A stretch of DNA of 64,000 nucleotides from Psococerastis gibbosa. Taxonomy: Eukaryota; Arthropoda; Insecta; Psocodea; Psocidae. Each line of letters opens with the position of its first letter. The first letter of the stretch is position 1. Positions 1 to 11,393 of this stretch are shown here, in pieces. The stretch lies in assembly GCA_963971405.1 (NCBI GenBank), contig OZ020489.1, forward strand, positions 24,888,290 to 24,952,289, read 5' to 3'. Position numbers and translations under genes: made by a program. Under the pieces are notes generated by a model that saw only the letters and a list, made by a program, of their open reading frames with translations, had not been told where the DNA came from and ran no database searches.

Positions 1-993
1 GTTATCATGATGTATTCACTGAACTGACTGACTGAACTGCCAACATACATACAGTATAAAGAAAAAACTCCCTTTCGGCTCTGGCCGATCAGGAGTAGGG
101 AGATTCCCCAGATCCTGCTTTTCCTCTACGCTACCTATGCTATGTATGTAATGTATGTAATAACAAATAAAAAATATTTCATTATTTTCACGACCACAAC
201 ATCAACACACAAAACACTTGTGTTCCAAATTTCGAGCCACAATGCCGACTATGAACTTTTATTTATCAAATTATCTTCACTTTGACTGGATGCCATCTTA
301 AAATGGTTGATTTGTCGTAAAACGTGTTGATCACCATTATCGTAGATAATAATACGGACTTTCAGTCAGATTTTAATTCATTCCTCTGCGACCAATATTA
401 ACTGAGATATGAATTTTACAAGGTTTCAATCGGCCGCCAACTTGTAACTAAATAGTGGATCTAGCTGGTTAACGAACATTTGTATGATCAATTTTTGTGC
501 CAAGTTTAATCAAAATCGGATAATATTTACGGAAGTTAGAGTGTTTCCTGAAATCGATATATATACAGTATATATATATAACATTTGGAACGGAGGGTGG
601 ATTTAGGCTCAGGGGGTCATGAAATGAAAAGTTGTGAAGAAATTTTCTGAAAGTCGAACATTGGTCGCCATCTCAATAGGTACGGTAGATGAATCTCCCT
701 AATCTCCATAAAATGCATAAAGTACGTCCACTCAAGTTTTATACATAATGGGACATACAATATAACATACCATCCTATTATTATTTAAAAAATGTAACAG
801 GAATAATGAATAATGATTTTAGGCACTGACACGTATACTTAATTTGTATTGAAACCGCAATATAGACCTAACCAAAAATCACACGCAAAACACAACTACA
901 ACTAATAAAATGCACGAGAACCCGTACATGCTTTCCTATTCATCTATTAGTATAATATATATAGATAAAACAGCATGCAATGCATGTAATAGG
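1..993. other. intergenic, no gene seen
   Basis: AT-rich sequence with no convincing coding exon. A short stretch at about 72-92 (CTTTCGGCTCTGGCCGATCA) recurs at about 58984-59004, so it belongs to a dispersed repeat. The stretch at about 918-965 recurs near 43035 and 59540 and is the end of another dispersed repeat. Confidence 0.5.
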
Positions 994-1132
994 GGCATTA
1001 TAGATTTTCGTCTTTTTGAAATAATACTTTCCCTTTAAAAAAAATTGTTTGAATCAGCAAGCTATTATTTTATTTAACTCCGAAGTCATGCTAGCGGGTC
1101 TACTACGTTGTTTAAAATTAACATGATCCATC

Positions 1133-1174
<42 letters not shown>

Positions 1175-1674
1175 CCAGCACAACGCTTTCCATCATATTA
1201 TACTAACGTCTAAATAGGAAAGTAATAACTGTTTAGCTACCAAGCACTGCAGTTAACAAGTCAGTGTAACGAAGTTAATCACCAAATACACTCTAATAAC
1301 TAAATACTAAATAAAAACCAAAATAAAAGAGAAAATTAAATGGACATCACTGCACAATGCACCCATTAAGTTGCTTTTGTGTCATAAAATAGAACTGAAA
1401 TGATTGTGATTTAATGGATAGAGGTAATAAACATGCTCGTCCATAGGCATTAAAATCCAACTGTCAATGCGGTCAAACATATATAAGCCTAGAAGGGCCT
1501 TAATTCAGGCATATGCAGTATATAGTATAGAGTTTGACTGAATTGAGAAAACTATTGTGCATATTGAGTCGAAATAATTGAAATAAGGTTACAAAGGGTT
1601 AATACTACAATATGTTCACATGCTAAAAAGCTATTTAAATCGGCAAAGTGAAGCTGAGCCATGGATTACTTAAG
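994..1674 (+). repeat. direct duplication, copy 1
   Basis: About 680 bp that reappear in the same orientation at 2427-3263 with only scattered substitutions and small indels. Both copies carry a long A run in the middle (about 1136-1170 here) followed by TTGACCAGCACAACGC. This copy lacks the hAT-type insertion found in copy 2 and so preserves the empty target site near 1091-1098. Confidence 0.9.
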
Positions 1675-2426
1675 ATTACTTAAGAACAGCTGTGAGAGTG
1701 CGAGACTTTTGAAAAAGAGAAAAGGGGATTTTTACTTCAATTTTACTTGAATATTATACAAATTAAGTGAAGAGTGTCGAAAACGTGACTTGTGTTGAAA
1801 CCCGGAGATATGACCATGGAAAGTGAGAAGGATAACGCCGATAAGTGTTGAAGGAGCCTATGGAAGGCTAAGGAACGGGTTTCGGCAATCTTGGGAGGAC
1901 CGGGCTTGGTGGCTAGGGGGAACCGGCATATATAAAAAGATGATGTGACAACCGGATTCAGCCGGGGGTGGTCCACCCTGGGCCAGTAACGACCAAGGAC
2001 GATGCTGATGGGGTAGTCTGAAATTGCTGAGAGGCTGTTCGACACCTCACGGGCGCTACGTCAGACAACTTTCTTTTCCGGGTATTTCTTCGCTTCAGTC
2101 CAGGTAGCATCGTTTCAAATTTTGTTATATATAAACCGGCAATCAATCAGCTACAGCATTTGTTAAAATTGTTTATTATCTTCTACCTGTTACGTAAGCA
2201 GATCTCTGTTAGTTGGGCTTACTGTTTAACCTGTATGATGGCAAGCTTTTTATTAAGTGGACCACGCCTTAATAAAAGGAGCACTAGTTACAATTTTGGT
2301 AAATTAGGAAAAAGAGCAAGTGGTTGGCGCCCAGAGGCATTTTGTCCTAGTTAAAATTTTAGGTTAGGTAAACGTAGCCTACAGTAGGTTGATGCTAACT
2401 GAGGTCTGCTCACGTAAACATGGACT
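1675..2426. other. spacer between duplicated blocks
   Basis: Only short, overlapping open frames are present here on both strands. None resembles a known domain and no splice-linked coding pattern was seen. No gene is called. Confidence 0.5.
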
Positions 2427-2728
2427 GGCATTATAGATTTTCGTCTTTTTAAAATAATACTTTCCCTTTAAAAAAATTGTTTGAATCAGCAAGCTATTAT
2501 TTTATTTAACTCCGAAGTCATGCTAGCGGCAGGGGCGGATCCAGCCCATTTGGGGGGGGGGGTAGTTGTGGGTCAAAATAGGAAAAACATATGTAGGTTA
2601 GATTAAATCAGATCTATTTACAATAGATTTACCAAATTTTGGGGGGGGCAGCTACCCCCCTACCCCTCCCCTGTATCCGTCCTTGGCTAGCGGGTCTACA
2701 ACGTTGTTTAAAATTAACATGATCCATC

Positions 2729-2774
<46 letters not shown>

Positions 2775-3263
2775 CCAGCACAACGCTTTCTATCATATTA
2801 TACTAACGTCTAAATAGGAAAGTAATAACTGTTTAGCTACCAAGCACTGCAGTTAACAAGTCAGTGTAACGAAGTTAATCACCAAATACACTCTAATAAC
2901 TAAATACTAAATAAAAACCAAAATAAAAGAGAAAATTAAATGGACATCACTGCACAATGCACCCATTAAGTTGCTTTTGTGTCATAAAATAGAACTGAAA
3001 TGATTGTGATTTAATGGATAGAGGTAATAAACACGCTCGTCCATAGCCATTAAAATGAAACTGTCAATGCGGTCAAACATATATAGCCTAGAAGGGCCTT
3101 AATTTAGGCATATGCAGTATATAGTATAGAGTTTGACTGAATTGAGAAAATTATTGTGCATATTGAGTCGAAATAATTGAAATAAGGTTACAAAGGGTTA
3201 ATATGTTGACATACTAAAAGCTATATAAATCGGCAAAGTGAAGCTGAGCCATGCATTACATAA
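2427..3263 (+). repeat. direct duplication, copy 2
   Basis: Second copy of the block at 994-1674, with its own A run at about 2732-2770. It is longer because a 156-bp hAT-type element plus its 8-bp target duplication sits inside it. The two copies are about 1.4 kb apart. Confidence 0.9.
2530..2685. mobile_element. short non-autonomous hAT-type element
   Basis: The element starts CAGGGGCGGATCCAG and ends with the imperfect inverse (CTGTATCCGTCCTTG). It is flanked by the exact 8-bp duplication GCTAGCGG at 2522-2529 and 2686-2693. Copy 1 of the surrounding duplication has a single GCTAGCGG at the equivalent place, which proves the insertion. An 8-bp duplication and CAGGGGCGG-type ends are hallmarks of hAT transposons. 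The interior has G and C runs and no ORF. A decayed relative lies near 27195-27320. Confidence 0.88.
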
Positions 3264-4246
3264 GGCCTGCTGTTTTCGCGCCCAATAGATACACATGTGG
3301 CCTACTTGTACCTTATACTGCCCGTTATATAAGTACAGAACCACCTTTTACAGTTTTACGTTGTACTTCTTATGAAGCATTTTCTCCAAAGTCTGAATTT
3401 GTCCAGCATTTTACTTTTTTTTTATGAATTCCACTAATTTTTTTTAAATTCTATTTAGGCGCGGAACTTTTTCGAGTACATGCGCGGGCCAGTCTGTATT
3501 TATGGTGTTTGTTACAAGTAATATAGTCTGTACATATAAAGAGAAAACCAACGCCCCATGGTTCGTACAGCCTAAGCAAAATTGCTTTTTGAAGATCAAC
3601 TGAGAGATTTAACCTTTGATAGTACAGAATACATTTACTCATATTATGAACTATAGTTATTCGATAAAATATGATAGTCTCAAAGAAAGAACCAGACGAA
3701 AGAAGATATAAATATAAAGTAATGTACGAGAAATTAATTACTTATAGCTTTTGTTTTTCAAAAATTTGGAAAGATTACCAGTAACGAAATTGCACCATCA
3801 CAGCTTACCAGTTCATTTTGATCGTATTATTACGATAAAGTGGCAAAGTCTATTGATGTCTGACAGTAATTAACAAATTGCGGGAAAATTTGTATACCAC
3901 TAACATTTTTCTGGACTCTGAATCATTTGTTGCCGCAATACGATGTAGAGTATGTAGACAATGCATCAGTAAGAAAGAGTCAGAGACCATTGAGTAATTT
4001 TGTTGGGATTCACTTTTGTTTATAGCAAGGAGATTGCCATTTAGATTTAGTAATTAAGTCTGACGTGTTCTATTTAGTAATGGCTTCGGCATGACAAATA
4101 ATTAGAGATAATTATTACCCACATGACTACATTTAGGACATTAATGATTGGCGCACTATTAGTTAGGGAATCTGCAAATTCGACCGTTAGTGTTAATTGT
4201 GACGTTATAACATAAATATTGTAAACTTAAACTTTACTAGAAAATT
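3264..4246. other. intergenic, no gene seen
   Basis: AT-rich sequence upstream of the first ionotropic receptor. It presumably contains that gene's promoter, but no core promoter element can be assigned with confidence. Confidence 0.4.
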
Positions 4247-4399
4247 ATGCAAGCCGACGGCTCTGTTCCTTGTAATTTTGGCGGCGCAGATGAACACGAA
4301 GAAGTACTTCAACTTCAATGTGGAATCCACTCCAGAAATCAAATAACAAGTGATGTTTTGCAATTGGTAGGCTTAATGAATCTTGAGAAGACAATTTAA
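4247..4399 (+). other. 50-codon upstream ORF ahead of the receptor
   Basis: ATG at 4247 to TAA at 4397-4399. It is in the same frame as the receptor ORF and ends two codons before its ATG (4406). The encoded peptide starts MQADGSVPC and is not recognised. It could be a translated uORF in the 5' UTR. It could also be an in-frame N-terminal extension cut off by a stop, but the alignment of the two receptors' N-termini favours 4406 as the true start. Confidence 0.35.
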
Positions 4400-4405
4400 A
4401 AAAAC

Positions 4406-6085
4406 ATGCTCATAAGCCACGTTTTAAGAATTTTGAATCCACCGGCAAGTGATTGGTTTACTCTCACGAGCATAAGTTGCTTTCAATTCATATTACAAAA
4501 CTATTTTGTCAACGATTCTCTCATATTATTATTGGACAAATATGGTGATAATAACTTGGTAACATCGATAATACAATTACAACCCCTTTACATTTCATCA
4601 CAAATTATACCATCATCGTATACATTTGCAGCCACTTTTATTGTACTTAAAAATGTATCAATGCTTCAAAATACATACAGAGGTCCCGATATACATGGCA
4701 AAGTTGTGTTACTCACACAGTCTTTGAATAATATATCAATACTATGGCACAGGTATAGAATACTAGAACTAGTAGTAGTGCTAGAAGACGAAGCTGTTGT
4801 TAACGTTTATTCGTGGTTTCCCTATGCGAAGGAAAATTGCAATAAAGAGCCGTCTATGATTTTGGTTGATTCTTGGGACTCCAACAAGCTAGTTGGTGGC
4901 GTTGAATTATTTCCGAAGAAAATTCCAGAACAATTGCATGGCTGCCCCTTGGCTATAGCATGGACAGATTGCTCGCCGTTTATTCAAAATTCCATAACTG
5001 GTGTAGGTTACAGCGGTCCTGAAGTTAACGTTGTACGAGATCTTGCGTCCTATTACAACTTCTGTCTAGAGCTCTATCCTATTCCGAACAGAACGTGGTT
5101 TTACGCAATATTACAACCAGATGGAAGTTATGGTGGCATAATATCTTTACTAACAAACAGATCAGTTGATCTTGGAGGATCGTCAATGTCTTACATACAC
5201 GTAGGAGTTGAAGCAGTGCATCACTTACCACCACATACCACAGAGTACATAGTATGGCTTCTACCTCCGCCCATCCCACTCTCTCATCTTCAGAGTTACT
5301 ACATCGGTTTTCAAATAGAAGTTTGGCAAGCCACAATATTCTCGATGACAATAACAATTGTGACTACAGGGCTAATTGCCAAAAAAAACTTTGGTATAGG
5401 ATTCTTATGGAGCATGTCCCGTTTACTAGGAGTTTCTCTCAACGTACCAGTGTTGGAGGGAAAAGTAATGACATATTTTAGTGTAATCCTTGAGCTATGC
5501 ACAATGATAATAACAACGCTGTATCGAGCTTCTATTCTCGTAAATCTAGCCATTAATCCTCTCTCATTTATTATTGGACCGGAAGATGGTGTTATAAATG
5601 GATTGAAGGTCATCTTCCGACCGAACTATGGACATCTCCTAAGAAATTCAAGTTATGCTCTCTGGGATAAAATTTCAGAATCGGCAAAATATGAGGAAAT
5701 GGTTGAGAAAAGAACGGTGATGTTTCTTGCATTCAAACATATAGATCAAGAAAGACTTTTTAAAGCATATCCTCAGAAGACATATAAAACCATTGTGCGG
5801 GAAGATCCCAACCAATTTCTGAGGATGGATGAAGTTATAATGATGCCTCCTTATCATCCCCTCAGAAGAATTTTATCGAATAGAATGAGAAGAATAATAG
5901 AGGCCGGACTACCAACACTCTACATGAAGAGATATTTTTACCAATACCCAGACGAAAACCAGAAACAAGACAGGGAAGGAACACTGCCATTAGAGATAAG
6001 ACACATTGTGCCAGCATGCTATATTTTTGCCGCATGTCTTGGAATCAGTATCGTTGTATTTTTGTTGGAATTAGTTTTACCTTAA
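4406..6085 (+). CDS. divergent ionotropic receptor, intronless (IR 1)
   Basis: 559-residue protein in one exon. It has the layout of insect variant ionotropic receptors: a short N-terminal region without the amino-terminal domain of true glutamate receptors, a split ligand-binding domain, a pore unit and a C-terminal membrane segment. The S1 half begins near residue 179 (GCPLAIAWTDCSPF, then SGPEVNVVRDLA). TM1 is near 305-325, the re-entrant pore segment (FLWSMSRLLGVSL) near 330-345, TM2 near 353-380 with the conserved YRASILVNL exit, and TM3 near 533-559. These receptors form cation channels in dendritic membranes of chemosensory neurons, usually with a co-receptor such as IR25a, IR8a or IR76b. 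The binding-cleft Arg of classical glutamate receptors is not evident, as expected for a divergent IR. It is a tandem paralogue of 7156-8898. The ligand cannot be inferred. Confidence 0.85.
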   Translation: MLISHVLRILNPPASDWFTLTSISCFQFILQNYFVNDSLILLLDKYGDNNLVTSIIQLQPLYISSQIIPSSYTFAATFIVLKNVSMLQNTYRGPDIHGKVVLLTQSLNNISILWHRYRILELVVVLEDEAVVNVYSWFPYAKENCNKEPSMILVDSWDSNKLVGGVELFPKKIPEQLHGCPLAIAWTDCSPFIQNSITGVGYSGPEVNVVRDLASYYNFCLELYPIPNRTWFYAILQPDGSYGGIISLLTNRSVDLGGSSMSYIHVGVEAVHHLPPHTTEYIVWLLPPPIPLSHLQSYYIGFQIEVWQATIFSMTITIVTTGLIAKKNFGIGFLWSMSRLLGVSLNVPVLEGKVMTYFSVILELCTMIITTLYRASILVNLAINPLSFIIGPEDGVINGLKVIFRPNYGHLLRNSSYALWDKISESAKYEEMVEKRTVMFLAFKHIDQERLFKAYPQKTYKTIVREDPNQFLRMDEVIMMPPYHPLRRILSNRMRRIIEAGLPTLYMKRYFYQYPDENQKQDREGTLPLEIRHIVPACYIFAACLGISIVVFLLELVLP

Positions 6086-7155
6086 AAATTTATTTTGAAA
6101 ATAGTCTATTTTTTTAAAAAGATTACTCGCATACAAACAATTCAATGAATGATTCCGAATAACTTCTTCAGTCGCCTAAGTCGCGTAAGTAATACCTGTG
6201 TTGAGTTACGACAGGTCACCGATCGCATGATGTGTAGAGACTCGCACAAGTACGAACAAGCTCCCACTAGGCACTATGCCATTGAAGTCCTTTATCTTGC
6301 ACATTGCTAGTTATTCTCACTTAGCCTATCTGTCGCTTTGAAGCGTTAAAAAACAATTAAATGTCTAACCTAGTCATAGTGGCCAATGGTTACATCAAAA
6401 TTATACAATATTATGATCTCTATAAATATTTCGAACGCACAATAGGCCTACAATGGTAAATAACAATCCGTGTAGCGCCACCAATACAAAAGTAACTTGC
6501 TCAGCATAATTGGAAACTCGTGTTTTGTCATTTACCTATATATACCGTATTAATATATAATTTTCAAGCACAATAATTATTTTACTTCTGCAACACAGCT
6601 CTTCATATTTAAGCTGCTTTCAGGAAGCACTCCATACATCTATTATAGCTTTACGCTATTGTTGCAGTTGAGTGATTTCTTATGTATACAAAAGCGAACA
6701 CGCGATCAAATACAATACCATAGGTTTTTACTGACAATGCAAAAAAAGTGCGTTTAAATGTTGTATATTCATGTAATTTGCCCGTAAATTTCACTACCCA
6801 GCACTTTATTAGATACTTAGATTGTCCATTTTGGAGGGTTATTAGAACGTGTATGTTGCGAGAACGTGAGTCTTCAAAAAGATTCGCTGAGCTCATAACT
6901 CTGAAAGTAGCCTAAACAACAAGCTTAATGTGCTCAAAATTACAATATTAGTACCGTTACGTTTGTAAGTACCAATTTCTCAGGGTACCTCTCCGCGCAA
7001 CTATTTTCAAATAATGAACTTTCTTTTTATTAAATTGGGATGGGAAGTATTGGTAGCGAGTGCTCCTTAATTTAGCTTTTACATATGAAACCAGTCTTTC
7101 GATTAACAGACGCATTGAAGAAATAAATAGAATAACCGAAGACTTCTGAATATCA
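6086..7155. other. spacer between the two receptor genes
   Basis: About 1.07 kb with no coding pattern on either strand. A stretch at about 6228-6280 (GACTCGCACAAGTACGA and following) resembles 21520-21560, so part of it is dispersed-repeat sequence. The promoter of the downstream receptor should lie here, but no motif is clear. Confidence 0.4.
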
Positions 7156-8898
7156 ATGAATCAACTACTTTCCATGCTGCTGGTAGCTCTACAACCCGCA
7201 TCGTGGGTAATGAAAGATAGTTGGGACGCTCTTGAACACATTCTTGAGAATGACATAGAAATCTCAGAGAGCATATTAATTGTAACAGAACTGGAAAATG
7301 TTTTATGGAGACCAAGAACACCAATTTATATAGCAACGGAGAATGCTGCCGACACATGCAGCGCACACTGTTGTATTTTAATTTCCGAGAAGCTCAACAA
7401 CTGGAAACAAGCAAGGCTATGCGAAAAAGTAATAGTGTTGACGAAATCTTTAGAAAATATAGAACGAATATGGCAGGAGTTCAAAATTGCAAAATTGGTT
7501 GTTGTCCTACAAAAGACAGATCATTGCTGTGAGATTTACACATGGTATCCTTATGACAGAGCAACATGTCATCAGCAACCTAAGCTGGCATTGATAGACG
7601 AATGGAGGAACAATGAATTTGTCAACAGAACATCTTTATTTCCAAGTATAATCCCTGGTAATTTTGGAGGATGCCCTTTAATTGTTTGTGAGACGTCGTG
7701 CCCACCTTTCGTTAATGAGGTAAATGGTCATTTATCAGGGCCTGAGACTACAATGTTGCATGCAATTATGGCAGCTTTCAATGTAAGTGTAAACTTTAGA
7801 GAGTACCTCAACCCGATGTGGTATTTTACTTTAAAACTCCCCAACGGATCATTTGGTGGTGTGTTCGAAATACTATACAAAAATGAAGTCGATATTGCCG
7901 GCGGGTGCGTGGCGCTTATGAATGATCGCATGGATTCTTTCGACTTTATGCCCTCACACCTCAGTGACGCGTTAGTTTGGTATTTACCAGTAGCTCAGCC
8001 AGCATCTCCCAGCTCAGCACTATATGCAGGATTCAATAGTAATGTTTGGATTGCAACTGTTTGTGCCATGCTATTTACAACTACATTTTGCTTCTTAATT
8101 ACCCCTTCATCCGAAATTTCAACAAGTGTTCTGTGGACTATTTCGCGATTGCTAGGTGTACCTTGTGACTGTCCGAAGTCCACTAAGCTTTTGAACACAT
8201 TTGGTGTTCTTTTTGAAATGAGTGTTTTAGTCATTACTTGTTTATATCGATCTACTTTGCTTGTTAATTTAACGTTTCCTAGAATGTACGGATTTTCTAA
8301 TCCCGAAGATGCTGCAATGTCAGGTTTAAAATTTTATTATCGCACAGTTACTTTCGGCCATTTATACAATCAATCAGAACATGAATTTTGGAACCACGTA
8401 TTGGCGCCAGGTAGGTCGGAGATTAAAGGTCTTCATCTAGACTACGACGCCATTGCTCGTAGACGTGATGCGTTCGCTCTGGCAATAAAATTTATCGATA
8501 AAGAATTTTTAAGTGAATTCTATCCCACCACACCAATCGAACATTTAGTTTACGAAGTTCCGCAAAGCTTTTTTACGATCCAACATACGATTACAATGCC
8601 CAAAAATCATCCACTAACGAAAACAATTTCACGGTATATGCATTATATGATTGAAAGCGGTCTCCCAAAGCTTTATATGAAACAATACTTTTATAAATCA
8701 CCTAATAAACAGGAGAAAATCCACGAAAACAGTGAAGCCTTGAATGTTTATGAAGTAGCTGCAGCTTTTTATCTTTTGTCATCCTTACTTGGTATTTGTT
8801 TTTTGGTTTTTATACTTGAAAATGTATGGGTAAGCCGTAAGGCAACTCTAAAATTATTATGTACCGTCTTGAAACCAAAACGTCTTCAATTTAATTGA
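7156..8898 (+). CDS. divergent ionotropic receptor, intronless (IR 2)
   Basis: 580-residue single-exon receptor, clearly related to the preceding gene. Both share GCPL at the start of the S1 lobe (near residue 171 here), SGPE, WYF and GGVFEIL-type blocks, SRLLGV in the pore and LYRSTLLVNL at the end of TM2. TM1 is near 296-315, the pore loop near 325-336, TM2 near 345-372, TM3 near 533-557, followed by a short basic cytoplasmic tail. The initiator Met is followed by a hydrophobic stretch (LLSMLLVAL) that fits a signal peptide. Predicted role: ligand-gated cation channel subunit in chemosensory neurons. The tandem, same-strand, intronless arrangement fits lineage-specific expansion of this family. 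Ligand unknown. Confidence 0.86.
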   Translation: MNQLLSMLLVALQPASWVMKDSWDALEHILENDIEISESILIVTELENVLWRPRTPIYIATENAADTCSAHCCILISEKLNNWKQARLCEKVIVLTKSLENIERIWQEFKIAKLVVVLQKTDHCCEIYTWYPYDRATCHQQPKLALIDEWRNNEFVNRTSLFPSIIPGNFGGCPLIVCETSCPPFVNEVNGHLSGPETTMLHAIMAAFNVSVNFREYLNPMWYFTLKLPNGSFGGVFEILYKNEVDIAGGCVALMNDRMDSFDFMPSHLSDALVWYLPVAQPASPSSALYAGFNSNVWIATVCAMLFTTTFCFLITPSSEISTSVLWTISRLLGVPCDCPKSTKLLNTFGVLFEMSVLVITCLYRSTLLVNLTFPRMYGFSNPEDAAMSGLKFYYRTVTFGHLYNQSEHEFWNHVLAPGRSEIKGLHLDYDAIARRRDAFALAIKFIDKEFLSEFYPTTPIEHLVYEVPQSFFTIQHTITMPKNHPLTKTISRYMHYMIESGLPKLYMKQYFYKSPNKQEKIHENSEALNVYEVAAAFYLLSSLLGICFLVFILENVWVSRKATLKLLCTVLKPKRLQFN

Positions 8899-9253
8899 TT
8901 TATAAATCATTACAATAGCTAATGGGCTACCCAATGCGAAACTATTAACATCATCCCTAAGTGCCTATTATGAAAGCTTTTCAGTGAGAAACGCATCACG
9001 TAATCCACGTTTGATCTTAATGCCTTCAGTTCCATGTTGTTTATTTCGTTACCGATACAGTTATGTTATTGTGTGAATCAATTCTTCACAACTTTGTGTC
9101 TCGCGGCTAAAAGCCATCCCCTAAGGGTAATCGTCACGAATCTCGCTACAACGGTATAAAAAAAAAACAGTATACATTGTATAATATGTCTTCTTTATTA
9201 CATTATTTACTTTTTTGTTGTAAAAAACTTGTTTTTTCATAATATGCTTAAGG
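8899..9253. other. intergenic, no gene seen
   Basis: 3' flank of the second receptor gene. No coding pattern and no clear polyadenylation signal close to the stop codon. Confidence 0.4.
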
Positions 9254-9635
9254 CTGAGTGTTCAAAATGTTTTGTAAACAAGAAATTATTGTACTTTTTG
9301 GACGAAATTAATTAATTGCTCGTTGCACAGCCACAAAGATATAAAAGGGAACAGATGAAAAAATCTTAAAAAAATACGAGCTTTCTGTGAAAGCTGTCTA
9401 TTTCCCTTACAGATTTACAACTGTGCTACAAAATGGGTTTAAGGCTCTTTATCCAATTTTTTTAAGGTAATAATATTTCAGTTCAGAAAATATAATCTTC
9501 CTGCGATAACTTGGATTTTTTATGAGCTTTTTAACTGTTCACTTTGTTATCTTTGTATCTTTGGAATGAGCAATAAATTATTTTCGTCAAAAAATCAGCA
9601 AAATTTCTTGTTTACAAAACATTTAGAACACTCAG
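9254..9635. mobile_element. inverted-repeat (foldback) element
   Basis: The left end begins CTGAGTGTTC and the right end closes GAACACTCAG. The arms match imperfectly for about 120 bp (for example TTTTGTAAACAAGAAATT at the left and its inverse near 9604-9621). The interior has no ORF. This is a non-autonomous DNA-transposon-like element; no clean target duplication was identified. Confidence 0.65.
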
Positions 9636-9674
9636 TTTGTTTGATACTTCGTACGTACTGGAAGTGAGGTAAAT

Positions 9675-10312
9675 TCTAGATAGGTCTGACCAACACATTA
9701 CCACACAGCAATAATGGCAGGGCACGCAATGCATTTCAGCGTAAATTTCCTATCATTTTTTAAAAAACATTTTTTTTGCACAAAACCAAATAGTTTATTG
9801 GGAAAACAACCTGTCCGGTTTCGTTACTCAATTTAACACCTAAAACATGCCTGAAGGTAGAGATCATGGAAAGGTTTCGCAGAAAAATTATTTTTTAATC
9901 ATTTTTCTTTAAAATTTAGTTCTTTTAATTTTTTTACCCCAAGAAGAAAACTATCAAGGGGCAAGCGACCCCCCGCATTTGGTCAACATTAATAACGACT
10001 ACAATATATGTGCATTTAAAAGAAATAGTTGGAGCCGTTTTTGAGAAATAATTTTTTTAGACGTTTTTTTTGGAGTTTTTTAAAAATAAAACCCCCAAAT
10101 TGAGTTAGCCCAAAAGAAAAAAAAATACTCTCGAGGTATGATTTTTGTGAACCTACATGCCACATTTCATCAAAATCGACCGAATAGTTTGCCCGGAAAT
10201 CGACGCACAGACAGAGCGACAGACAGACAGACATTTCGTAAAAATCACTTTTATGGGTTCCTGGTACCACAAAACGTGTAAATCCATAGAATAATATTTA
10301 CTATAGAATGCT
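9675..10312 (+). repeat. dispersed repeat X, copy 1
   Basis: Shares blocks such as AATGGCAGGGCACG, ACACCTAAAACATGCCT and the CAGACAGACAGACAT / GGTACC / AAAACGTGT end with 43040-43640. Inverted fragments are at 27710-27830 and 37290-37450, and a piece is near 60150-60245. The short open frame on the opposite strand at 10016-10270 comes from this repeat and is not called as a gene. Confidence 0.7.
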
Positions 10313-10523
10313 AGTCGGTATAGGGCCGTCTGTCATTCCAACTAGGAACATCACAAAATATTTGCGTCCCAGTTTTAACCAATCAAATTAATTTATTAAA
10401 AAACAATTGTGAGTGTATTCGAACGTTCTATAAAACTTGGCCTACTATTGGCTGCCTGTTTTGCAGTCAACATTCATATTCAAAACAAAAACAACGCAGC
10501 AGTAATGAGTGGGTTTTTGATAA

Positions 10524-10661
10524 GGCGGAGATTCCACCAGCGTCAATAGTGATAGTAAATGTTTTTTGACGTGGTAGCAGACATTTTTAGACAGTCTAAA
10601 ATGTCTACTACCACGTCAAAAAACATTTACTATCACTATTGACGTTGGTGGAATCTCCACC
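10524..10661. mobile_element. palindromic MITE, locus A
   Basis: 138-bp near-perfect hairpin. It begins GGCGGAGATTCCACC and ends GGTGGAATCTCCACC, flanked on both sides by TAA (10521-10523 and 10662-10664). The middle is the core TGACGTGGTAGCAGACATT followed by its inverse. The arm between tip and core (CGTCAATAGTGATAGTAAAT) differs from that of most other family members. The TAA duplication and GC-rich tips are compatible with a PIF/Harbinger-type MITE, but no transposase is present to confirm this. Confidence 0.9.
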
Positions 10662-10664
10662 TAA

Positions 10665-11393
10665 ACAAAAATGATAAAAATGATTTATTATTTCTATCTC
10701 TACAGCAATACCTACTTTACTAATAAAATAAGTTCAGTTGTTGGATTGAAAACTTCACACTATATACTACACATTATGTTAAGTACAGTAGGCCTACAAT
10801 AAAACTTTTAAAAGGTAAGTTAGTAATTTATATTCAACCCACAACAGCTTTAATTCTTCTTAAAATGTTTTATGTGTTGCATTGTTGCCGTCTTGTAGCC
10901 AAATTAAGTCACTTAACACACCCCCCAAACACACCTGAGTACAACAATAAGTTACTGTACAGCATATGAGAAACATTTTTAAGTCTTTGCATGCATGGGG
11001 CTTGCGAAGTAATAATTTGTGACAGTGACTTCCCTCTATGGGCCCACTGCAGCATACATTAACTAAAACAATATAGGTTGTCTTATTTTAATTGGTATGT
11101 ATCGGTAGGCTAGTATTATTGACATTTTTAGGGCAACTGATTTCGAGGAACAGGAGCAGAGAAGGCGTCTCGTCCCGCCAAATGTTGAAGCAAGGAAATT
11201 CGATTGGAAACTTTAAGTCAATGCAAGACAATTCCTACCAGAAGGAAAAAATATTAGTTGTGTTCCTTCCTCTTACTGTATATTTGTTATTACATTAATG
11301 TTATTTGGGCATTATTATTTTGCGCATATTATTCTCTGTGAAACGGGGGCCGGGAGAAAAAAATTGAGAGATAGGCCTAAATTAGTGAGGTTT
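10665..11393. other. intergenic, no gene seen
   Basis: AT-rich sequence. The 68-codon open frame at 11092-11298 has no recognisable domain and is not called. Confidence 0.4.

Noticed and set aside
1743-2146. Two overlapping - strand frames (1743-2045 and 1958-2146)
   Set aside because: No recognisable domain, no splice partner and no conserved pattern; too weak to call.
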